From: Dactylosporangium vinaceum
Lineage (GTDB): Bacteria > Actinomycetota > Actinomycetes > Mycobacteriales > Micromonosporaceae
Direction: 5' to 3'
Length of the DNA stretch: 64,000 nucleotides
Assembly: GCF_019904175.1 (NCBI RefSeq)
Contig: NZ_CP061913.1
Coordinates: 5,642,001-5,706,000 of the forward strand
Positions 57,716 to 64,000 of this stretch are shown piece by piece. The notes below the pieces were generated by a model that ran no database searches, was not told the DNA's origin, and saw only the letters and a list, made by a program, of their open reading frames with translations. A program made the position numbers and the translations under genes. Numbering within the stretch: the stretch's first letter is position 1; the number at the start of each line of letters is the position of its first letter.

Positions 57716-58428
57716 TCCGCGTCGAGTCGCTGTCCAAGCGCTACGGCCGCGATATCGCCGTCGACCGCCTCAGCTTCACCGTGGAGCCCGGCCAGGTCTG
57801 CGCGCTGCTCGGGCCGAACGGCGCCGGGAAGACCTCCACCATGCGCGTCCTCGTCGGGCTGTCCACGCCGAGCGCGGGCCGGGTCGGCATCCTCGGCGAG
57901 CCGGTCGGCCTCGGCGCCCCGGTGCTGCGGCGGGTCGGTGTGCTCATCGACGGGCCGGCGTTCGTCCCGCACCTGTCCGGCCTGGCCAACCTGCGGCTGC
58001 TGTGGTCGGCGACCCGGCGGGCCTGGCCGCCGCCGGCGCTCGACGAGGCGCTCGCGCTGGCCGGGCTCGGCGCGCACCTCGAGCGCCGGGCCGGCAGATA
58101 CTCGATGGGCATGCGGCAGCGGCTCACGCTCGCCCAGGCGCTGATGCGGGATCCGGACGTGCTCGTGCTCGACGAGCCCGCCAACGGGCTGGACCCGGCC
58201 GAGGTGCGGGCGCTGCGCGAGCACCTCGTGGCCCGGGCCGGCCGCGGCGGGACGGTCCTGGTCTCCAGCCACCAGCTCGCCGAGGTGCAGCAGGTCGCCA
58301 CGCACGCCGTCGTCATGGACCGCGGCCGCCTCGCCGCCGCCGGCCCGCTCGGCGACCTGCTGGCCGGCCGGTCGCTCGAGGACGCCTTCCTGGCCATCAC
58401 CGAAGGGAGCACCGATGCTGCGGGTTGA
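57712..58428 (+). CDS. ABC transporter ATP-binding protein
   Basis: 238 residues. Walker A G-P-N-G-A-G-K-T-S near 37, Q-loop-equivalent V-L-I-D-G-P near 82, signature Y-S-M-G-M-R-Q-R near 127 (a variant of LSGGQ common in drug-type exporters), Walker B L-V-L-D-E-P near 148, switch H in S-S-H near 182. Exporter class with the bacitracin/nodulation-type subfamily look. Overlaps the permease gene by 14 bp. Confidence 0.92.
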   Translation: MIRVESLSKRYGRDIAVDRLSFTVEPGQVCALLGPNGAGKTSTMRVLVGLSTPSAGRVGILGEPVGLGAPVLRRVGVLIDGPAFVPHLSGLANLRLLWSATRRAWPPPALDEALALAGLGAHLERRAGRYSMGMRQRLTLAQALMRDPDVLVLDEPANGLDPAEVRALREHLVARAGRGGTVLVSSHQLAEVQQVATHAVVMDRGRLAAAGPLGDLLAGRSLEDAFLAITEGSTDAAG

Positions 58429-59227
58429 GCTCACCACCCAGCTGCTGCGGCTGCGCACCGTCATCGCGCTCGCCGGCCTCGCCGCCGTGCCGGTCGTCGC
58501 CGGGCTGGCCACCGCCTCCTCGGCCGGGCAGCGGCTGCACGGGCAGGACGGGCTGTTCGGGGCCGCGCCCTACTCGGCCCTGAACCACGCGATGGCGAGC
58601 CTCGAGTTCGCCGGGCCGCTGCTGCTGCCGATCGTGGTGGCGCTGCTCGCCGCGGCCATCGGGTCGGCCGACCGGGACTGGGGCATCCTGCGATACCTCT
58701 ACGTCGCCCCCGTCACCCGCGGTCGGCTGCTCGCGGGCAAGCTCGCGGCCGTCGTCGTCGCCACCGCCGCCGCGGTCGCCGTGGTCCTGGTCGCCGGTGT
58801 GCTCGCCGGGCTGGCCGTGTTCGGCTGGCACCCGTTCCACGTCCTCGGCGGCCCCGACCTGTCCGCCACGGCCACGCTCGGGCGTGTGCTCGGCGCGTGC
58901 GGATACCTGACGCTGTGCATGCTCAGCATCGCCGCCATCGCGTTCGCCCTCGGGCTGCTGCTGCCACGCGGGGCCGAGGCCGTGGCCGCGGCGATCGCTT
59001 TCGTCGTCGTGGCCAGCATCCTCAACGGCCAGGCGGACCAGCAGCGCGGCCTCCTGCACGCGGTCGCGGTGGCGCTGCCCGTGCACTACTGGCAGGCGTG
59101 GCCGGCGCTGCTCACCCACGGCCCCGCCGCCGACCTCGGCCCGGGGATCGCGGTCCAGGCGGTCGCCGTCGTCGGTGCGGCTGCGCTCGCCGCGTTCGTG
59201 CTGCACCGGCGCGACCCGGCGGCCTGA
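58415..59227 (+). CDS. ABC-2-type permease
   Basis: 270 residues, six predicted helices in the ABC-2 arrangement, including D-W-G-I-L-R-Y-L-Y-V-A-P-V-T-R-G-R-L-L-A coupling helix after helix 2. Partner of the upstream ATPase. Its last codons (V-A-V-V-G-A-A-A-L-A-A-F-V-L-H-R-R-D) and the stop are duplicated downstream as tandem copies. Confidence 0.85.
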   Translation: MLRVELTTQLLRLRTVIALAGLAAVPVVAGLATASSAGQRLHGQDGLFGAAPYSALNHAMASLEFAGPLLLPIVVALLAAAIGSADRDWGILRYLYVAPVTRGRLLAGKLAAVVVATAAAVAVVLVAGVLAGLAVFGWHPFHVLGGPDLSATATLGRVLGACGYLTLCMLSIAAIAFALGLLLPRGAEAVAAAIAFVVVASILNGQADQQRGLLHAVAVALPVHYWQAWPALLTHGPAADLGPGIAVQAVAVVGAAALAAFVLHRRDPAA

Positions 59228-59457
59228 CGGTGCTCGGCCGGGGCCGGAGCGGGCCGCGCACGTTTCAGAGGCGGTCGCCGTCGCCGGTGCGGCTGCGCTC
59301 GCCGTGCTCGTGCTGCACCGGCGCGACGCGGCGGCCTGACGGTGCTCAGCCGGGGCGGGCCGGCCACGACTCACAGGCGGTCGCCGTCGTCGGTGGGGCT
59401 GCGTTCGCCGTGCTCGTGCTGCACCGGCGCGACGCGGCGGCCTGACGGTGCTCGGCC
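59158..59457 (+). repeat. Three tandem copies of the permease 3' end
   Basis: Copies start at 59158, 59270 and 59376 (periods 112 and 106 bp). Each contains the GGCGGTCGCCGTC to CGGCGGCCTGACGG segment: the end of the permease coding sequence, its TGA and some trailing bases. Only copy 1 is attached to the gene. The extra copies end in the same H-R-R-D-A/P-A-A-stop reading. Confidence 0.85.
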
Positions 59458-59521
59458 GGGGTCGAGGCGGGGCGGCCACGATTCAGGCCCCGTTCAGCTT
59501 CGCGGCCGTAACGTTCCGGGT

Positions 59522-60877
59522 ATGCGGCGACACGCGGAGCGGATACGGCAGCGGCTCGGGGTGCGGATGCGCTCCGCGCTCGCCGCATCCGCCGTCGTGG
59601 CTGTCGCGTCGGTGCTGACCGGGGTGGCGTTCGTCCTGGCGGCGCGGTTCATCCTGACCGGCGACGCGGACCAGGACGTCGACGACCGGGCGGCCCAGAT
59701 CGCCGGGACGCTCGGCGACGAGCAGGCCCTGGCGGCGATGATCCAGCCGTCGCTGCGGGACAGCGCGGTGGTGCAGATCCTCGGTGCGGACGGCGCCGTG
59801 CTGCGGTCCTCCACGCTGCTCAACGGCGCACCGCCGATCTCGGCGCTGCGGCCGGCGGCGGGGGAGACCCGGCGTGAGCAGCGGCGCCTGGCCGTGGCGC
59901 ACGACGACGCCTTCCGGATCACGGCGCTCGGCGTGGCCACGGCGGACGGCCCGCGTACCGTGCTCGTCGGCCGGTCCCTGGACGAGATCGACGACGGGAC
60001 CGAGGCGGCGATCGGGGCGCTCGCCATCGGGCTGCCGCTGCTGACGGTGACCGTTGGCGTGGCCACCTTCCTGTTCGTGGGCCGCTCCCTGCGGCCGGTC
60101 GACGCCATGCGCCGCCAGGCCGACACGATTACGGGCCGGAGCCTGCACACCCGGCTGCCTGTACCCCCGGCCGCCGACGAGATCGCCGCGCTGGCCGCCA
60201 CCATGAACGGGATGCTCGACCGGATCGAGGCGGCGACCACGGCCCAGCGCCGGTTCGTCGCCGACGCCTCGCACGAGCTGCGCAGTCCACTGTCGACGGT
60301 GCTGGCCGGGCTGGATCTGCTGGGCGAGGGCCCGCACCTGGACCGCATGCGCCGGGAAGGCGACCGGATGGCCCGGCTCGTCGCCGACCTGCTCCTGCTG
60401 GCCCGGGTCGACGAGAAGGGGCTGCAGTTGCGGCGCGAGGACGTGGACCTCGACGACCTGGTGTACCTGGAGCGCGAGCGGCTGGCCGCCGAGCACCCCG
60501 GCCTGCAGGTGACCGCGAGGACGGCGCCGGTGCGGCTGAGCGGCGACCCCCACCACCTGCAGCGCGTGCTGCGCAACCTTGTGGACAACGCCGCCCGCTA
60601 CGCGAAACACACGGTGGAGGTGACACTGGAGGCCCGCGACGGCACCGCCGAGGTCACCGTCACCGACGACGGGCCGGGCATCGCCCCGGCCGACCGGAGC
60701 CGGGTCTTCGACCGCTTCGTGCGCCTCGACGCGGACCGCTCCCGGTCCGGCGGCGGCACCGGGCTGGGGCTGCCGATCGCCCGGGACATCGTGACCGGGC
60801 ACGGCGGCACCCTCACGGTGGAGGAGGCCCGGACCGGCGGCGCGATGCTGCGGCTGTGCCTGCCGCTGACGCGCTGA
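59522..60877 (+). CDS. Orphan sensor histidine kinase (HAMP, EnvZ/BaeS-like)
   Basis: 451 residues from ATG at 59522. Transmembrane helix 1 (about 20-45), extracytoplasmic domain (about 48-160), helix 2 (about 163-186), HAMP, HisKA with A-S-H-E-L-R-S-P-L (His251), N box N-L-V-D-N-A-A-R-Y, D-D-G-P-G-I, F-D-R-F-V-R and G-T-G-L-G-L-P-I-A. All catalytic boxes are intact. No response regulator is adjacent; upstream is the ABC operon, downstream an ABC-ATPase pseudogene on the other strand. Confidence 0.92.
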   Translation: MRRHAERIRQRLGVRMRSALAASAVVAVASVLTGVAFVLAARFILTGDADQDVDDRAAQIAGTLGDEQALAAMIQPSLRDSAVVQILGADGAVLRSSTLLNGAPPISALRPAAGETRREQRRLAVAHDDAFRITALGVATADGPRTVLVGRSLDEIDDGTEAAIGALAIGLPLLTVTVGVATFLFVGRSLRPVDAMRRQADTITGRSLHTRLPVPPAADEIAALAATMNGMLDRIEAATTAQRRFVADASHELRSPLSTVLAGLDLLGEGPHLDRMRREGDRMARLVADLLLLARVDEKGLQLRREDVDLDDLVYLERERLAAEHPGLQVTARTAPVRLSGDPHHLQRVLRNLVDNAARYAKHTVEVTLEARDGTAEVTVTDDGPGIAPADRSRVFDRFVRLDADRSRSGGGTGLGLPIARDIVTGHGGTLTVEEARTGGAMLRLCLPLTR

Positions 60878-61436
60878 CGGGCCGCGCCAGCACCACCCGC
60901 CGGACCCGGCCGCCGTCGAGCTCGCCGGTTCGCCGCCCGCCGAACCCGCCCAGCCCGAGCCGGTCCAGCCCGAGCCGGTCCAGCCCGAGCCGGTCCAGCC
61001 CGAGCCGGTCCAGCCCGAGCCGGTCCAGCCGGAGCGGGTCCAGCCGGAGCGGGTCCAGCCGGCTCGTGGCGGCTTCGTGGGCCGCGCGGCGACGGACCCG
61101 GTCAAGCAGCAGTGGCAGAGCGATGTTCCCGGCCACCGTCAGCTCCGGCGGCAGGTGACCGGACACGAACCGGAACGCGGCCCGCCGCAGCGGCGTCCAC
61201 GCCGGCTCGGGCAGCGTGTCGAGCCGCCGTCGGGTGTGCAGATGTCGGGCGGCAGCGGGGCAGCGCCGAGCGGCCGGGCCCGGTCACGATCTCGCCCGGC
61301 GCCTCGGCAACCGTCGCGTCGCGCAGCACCGGGGCGCGATGCGCACCGCCGCGCGTCCAACTGTGCTCCGGCACCGGCCGGGCCGTAGGTACGGCGATGC
61401 GGCGGCGTCTTACCAGAGGGGTACGCCTCGGCCCGG
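60815..61436 (-). pseudogene. Decayed ABC-transporter ATPase with an expanded LDRLG repeat
   Basis: Across shifting frames the minus strand still reads like a MacB-type ATPase: V-L-R-D-A-T-V-A-E-A-P-G-E-I-V-T-G near 61330, then (in another frame) L-R-R-A-A-F-R-F-V, L-P-P-E-L-T-V-A-G-N-I-A-L-P-L-L-L near 61130, and G-G-R-R-T-G-E-L-D-G-G-R near 60920, where intact enzymes have L-S-G-G-Q. The Walker A lysine region is deleted and Walker B is missing. Repeats of L-D-R-L-G interrupt the helix before the signature. Confidence 0.7.
60951..61055. repeat. Seven 15 bp tandem repeats inside the ABC-ATPase pseudogene
   Basis: Five exact copies of CAGCCCGAGCCGGTC followed by two of CAGCCGGAGCGGGTC. On the minus strand each encodes L-D-R-L-G or L-D-P-L-R, an expansion of the L-D-R-L-G-L helix found once in intact ABC ATPases. 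Confidence 0.9.
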
Positions 61437-61464
61437 CGCCGGGCGGCGCGGTCACCGAGGTTAG

Positions 61465-61476
61465 TTGACATGTCAT
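61465..61476. promoter_or_regulatory. TTGACATGTCAT palindromic promoter/operator candidate
   Basis: TGACATGTCA (61466-61475) is a perfect 10 bp palindrome whose left part doubles as a consensus TTGACA -35 box. It lies between the ABC pseudogene (minus) and the GNAT gene (plus, 61502); it may be what remains of the pseudogene's regulation. Confidence 0.4.
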
Positions 61477-61501
61477 CAAGATGCTCGGTAGGCTCGGCGG
61501 C

Positions 61502-61969
61502 ATGGCAATCAAGGGGTCGTCCGTGCGGCGGCTGACGCCCGATGACGTCGGCCCGGTCACCGTGCTGCAGCGGTGCTGCTGGGTGGACGAGGCCATCGTC
61601 AACGAGACCCTCGCCATCCCGGCGCTGCACGAGACGCTCGACGACGTGCGGCGGTGGCTGGGGGAGTGGGACACCATCGGGCTCTGGCTCGACGGGCGGC
61701 TGCTGGGTATGGTCCGCGGGCGGCGGATCGGCGACGACTGGCACCTCGGCCGGCTCGCCGTCGTGCCCGACCTGCGCGGGCAGGGCGTCGGGCGGTGGCT
61801 GCTGCAGGCCGGTGAGGCGGCCGCCGACCCGCAGTGCCGACGGGTCGTGCTGTTCACCGGCGTCAAGAGCCAGGGCAACATCGAGTTGTACCGCAGCGCC
61901 GGCTACGCGCCCATCCCGTCGACCGAGCCGGGGACCGTCAGCCTGGCCCGGGTGCTGCGCGGCGACTGA
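61502..61969 (+). CDS. GNAT-family N-acetyltransferase
   Basis: 155 residues from ATG at 61502 (ATG at 61481 possible). Acetyl-CoA loop L-A-V-V-P-D-L-R-G-Q-G-V-G-R-W-L-L (Q/R-x-x-G-x-G/A) near 90-105, and N-I-E-L-Y-R-S-A-G-Y in the last helix/strand. Substrate unknown; cytoplasmic. Confidence 0.88.
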   Translation: MAIKGSSVRRLTPDDVGPVTVLQRCCWVDEAIVNETLAIPALHETLDDVRRWLGEWDTIGLWLDGRLLGMVRGRRIGDDWHLGRLAVVPDLRGQGVGRWLLQAGEAAADPQCRRVVLFTGVKSQGNIELYRSAGYAPIPSTEPGTVSLARVLRGD

Positions 61970-62058
61970 TCCCGGCCGCGGTGTTGGCCGCGTAAGCCGC
62001 GTATTGCTCGTTTTGCTCACGGGTCCGCCGCGGGCATCCCGGCGGTACGCTCCCGGTC

Positions 62059-63663
62059 ATGTTCCGGCTGCGTCACGCCCCCTTCGCCCAGCAGGCGCTG
62101 GCCCTGCAGGTGGGTGTGCTGGTCGTTGTCGTCGGCGTCGGGTTCGCGCTCGTGGGCTGGCTGTTCGACGACGAGCTGACCCAGCAGTACGGCACCCGCG
62201 CCCTCGCCGTCGCGCACACCCTCGCCGCCGACCCGGCGATCGCGGCGGCGGCCGCGGCCGACGACCCCGACGGCATCCTGCCCGGCCGGGCCGAGGCGGC
62301 GAAGACCGCCAGCGGGGCCCTGTTCGTGGTCATCACCAACCGGCTCGGCATCCGCCTGGCCCACCCCAACCCGGACGGCATCCGCCAGCCGGTCAGCACC
62401 GACCCGTCCGAGGTCCTCGCCGGCAACGACACCATCAACGTCGAGCAGGGCACGCTCGGGCTGTCGGCCCGCGGCAAGACGCCACTGCGCGACGCGGGCG
62501 GCGCGATCGTCGGCGAGGTGAGCGTCGGGTTCCGCATCGCCGACGTCCGCGGGCACGTCAACCGCGAGCTGAGCGTGGCCGCGGCGTTCGCGGGCGGCGC
62601 ACTGCTGCTCGGCTGCGTCGGGGCGGTCCTGCTCGCCCGCCGGCTCAAACGGCTGACGCTCGGCCTGGAGCCGCGGGAGCTGGCCGAGCTGGTCCAGGAG
62701 CGCGAGGCGGTGCTGCACGGCATCAGCGAGGGGGTGCTCGCCCTGGACGCCGACGGGCGCGTCTCCGTGTGCAACGACGAAGCGGCGCGCCTGCTCGGGC
62801 TTCCCGGCGAGGGCGCGGCGACCGGCAGTACAACCGCTGCATTGGCTCTTCCGCCTGTCCTGCGGGAGGCCGTGGACCGGCGCGACGCCGTCGACAACGT
62901 CATCACCGTCGCCGGCGACCGGGTGCTCGTCGCGAACTATCGGGCGGTGCGCCGGGAGGAGCGCGATCTGGGCGGCGTGCTGACCCTGCGCGACCGGACC
63001 GATCTGGAGACGATCACCCGCGAGCTCGACTCGGTGCGGACGCTGAGCACGGCCCTGCGGGCGCAGCGCCACGAGTTCGCCAACCGGCTGCACGTGCTGT
63101 CCGGGCTCCTGCAGAACGGCCACGGCGGCGAGGCCCTCGAGTTCCTGCACGCGGTGTCGGACCCGGCCGCGCCCGTCGGCGGGCACACGGTGGACGACCC
63201 GTACCTGCAGGCGTTCGTCGACGCGAAGAGCGCCGAGGCGGCGGAGAAGGGCGTGCGGCTGGCGCTGGCCGACACCAGCTGGGTCGGCACCCGGGTCACC
63301 GCGCCGGTCGAGGTCACCACCGTGCTCGGCATCCTCGTCGACAACGCCCTCGAGGCGGCCCGCCGCGGCGCCCGCCGCCCGGCCTGGGTGGACCTCGCCC
63401 TGCTCGAGGACGGCGCCACACTGCACATCTCGGTCGTCGACTCCGGCGACGGCGTCGCCGCCGACCTGGCCGGGCGCGTGTTCGAGGCCGGGGTGTCCAC
63501 AAGCGCCGAGGACGGCCGGGGCATCGGGCTGGCCCTGGCCCGGCAGTCGGCGCGCCGGCTCGGCGGCGACGTGCGGCTGGCCGCGGCGACCGGCGACGAC
63601 CACGGCGCCGTGTTCGAGGCCCGGCTCCCCAAGGCCCTGCGACCGCCGGTGAGGCCCGCATGA
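62059..63663 (+). CDS. CitA/DcuS-type sensor histidine kinase
   Basis: 534 residues. Helix 1 (about 15-35), periplasmic-type PAS/Cache domain (about 36-175, with T-N-R-L-G-I-R-L-A-H and the G-x-x-x-L-x-A-R-G-K-T-P motif of the citrate/fumarate sensors), helix 2 (about 177-198), cytoplasmic PAS (about 210-310), then SPOB/HisKA variant with Q-R-H-E-F-A-N-R-L-H (His338) and HATPase N box V-D-N-A-L-E-A-A, D-S-G-D-G-V, G-I-G-L-A-L. Expected ligand: a di- or tricarboxylate. Coupled to the response regulator by ATGA. Confidence 0.92.
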   Translation: MFRLRHAPFAQQALALQVGVLVVVVGVGFALVGWLFDDELTQQYGTRALAVAHTLAADPAIAAAAAADDPDGILPGRAEAAKTASGALFVVITNRLGIRLAHPNPDGIRQPVSTDPSEVLAGNDTINVEQGTLGLSARGKTPLRDAGGAIVGEVSVGFRIADVRGHVNRELSVAAAFAGGALLLGCVGAVLLARRLKRLTLGLEPRELAELVQEREAVLHGISEGVLALDADGRVSVCNDEAARLLGLPGEGAATGSTTAALALPPVLREAVDRRDAVDNVITVAGDRVLVANYRAVRREERDLGGVLTLRDRTDLETITRELDSVRTLSTALRAQRHEFANRLHVLSGLLQNGHGGEALEFLHAVSDPAAPVGGHTVDDPYLQAFVDAKSAEAAEKGVRLALADTSWVGTRVTAPVEVTTVLGILVDNALEAARRGARRPAWVDLALLEDGATLHISVVDSGDGVAADLAGRVFEAGVSTSAEDGRGIGLALARQSARRLGGDVRLAAATGDDHGAVFEARLPKALRPPVRPA

Positions 63664-64000
63664 CGATCCAGGTGCTCGTGGTCGAGGACGACTTCCGGGT
63701 CGCCCGCGTCCACGTCGAGTTCACCAGCCGCATCGACGGGTTCACCGTCGCCGCGACCGCCCGGACCGCGGCCGAGGCGCGCCGCGAGCTGGCCACCCGG
63801 CGGGTCGACCTGGTGCTGCTCGACACCTTCCTGCCCGACCAGTCCGGGCTCGACCTGCTGGCCGAGATGACCGTCGACGCGATCATGCTGACCGCGGCCA
63901 ACGACGCCGCCACCGTGCGGGCCGCCTACGCCCGCGGCGCGCTCAACTACCTCGTCAAGCCGTTCACCGCCGAGCAGCTCGCCGACCGGCTGGCCGCGTA
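63660..64000 (+). CDS. CitB/DcuR-type response regulator, 3' partial
   Basis: The first 113 codons are in the window. Receiver domain: V-V-E-D-D near residue 7-11, phospho-acceptor Asp55 in L-V-L-L-D-T-F-L-P-D, Thr in M-L-T-A-A and Lys in L-V-K-P-F. The DNA-binding part lies beyond the window. It pairs with the upstream histidine kinase. Confidence 0.92.
   Translation, partial: MTIQVLVVEDDFRVARVHVEFTSRIDGFTVAATARTAAEARRELATRRVDLVLLDTFLPDQSGLDLLAEMTVDAIMLTAANDAATVRAAYARGALNYLVKPFTAEQLADRLAA

Overview
The window is about 72% GC or higher by eye, with strong GC3 codon bias, many GTG starts, ATGA-coupled operons, SigE/ECF-type sigma factors paired with membrane proteins, an eukaryotic-type Ser/Thr kinase and many secreted enzymes. 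This points to a filamentous Actinomycetota chromosome, probably Micromonosporaceae (Actinoplanes-like). The genus is an inference. I saw no rRNA, tRNA, CRISPR array or intact insertion sequence.

Layout. 0-9 kb: a haloperoxidase/PAP2 protein cut by the window edge, secreted or lipid-anchored proteins (hydrolase, NodB-like protein, beta-propellers), a GlxA-type regulator, a membrane protein and a D-2-hydroxyacid dehydrogenase. 9-15 kb: a two-P-domain secreted protein, an MHYT sensor next to a PAS/GAF protein, a PEBP protein divergent from a GntR/FCD regulator across a palindrome, and an HpcH/HpaI aldolase. 15-35 kb: three sigma-factor/membrane-protein loci (one collapsed into a single fused ORF), a Ser/Thr kinase, a soluble chemoreceptor, secreted proteases, a LRAT-like protein, a beta-lactamase-type hydrolase, a CadD-like transporter and several gene remnants. 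34-38.6 kb: a duplicated neutral zinc peptidase and an M36 protease. 55.4-64 kb: a PadR-controlled ABC exporter, an orphan histidine kinase, an ABC-ATPase pseudogene, and a CitA/CitB-like two-component system that runs off the end.

The most notable region is about 38.6-54.6 kb, read here as a biosynthetic gene cluster on the minus strand. In transcription order it carries an acyl-CoA-dehydrogenase-like flavin monooxygenase, a peptide-binding lipoprotein, a lysine/ornithine N-monooxygenase, a small cupin, a methionyl-tRNA-synthetase-like protein, a D-amino-acid-oxidase-like flavoenzyme, an ATP-grasp ligase, a small conserved protein, a berberine-bridge-type flavoenzyme and a flavin reductase. 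Then come an HTH/NB-ARC regulator, a small membrane protein, an MFS exporter and an Eis-like acetyltransferase. N-hydroxylase + cupin + MetRS-like + DAO-like is the known recipe for joining N6-hydroxylysine to glycine through an N-N bond (the s56-p1, triacsin and formycin type hydrazine machinery, recalled from the literature). In the systems I recall the cupin and MetRS-like parts are one protein; here they are two genes overlapping by 4 bp. With no PKS, NRPS or carrier protein but an ATP-grasp ligase, a small hydrazine/hydrazone pseudo-dipeptide is the likely product class. All four transcription units of the cluster carry CAATCAA (either strand) in their upstream regions, suggesting a shared regulatory site.
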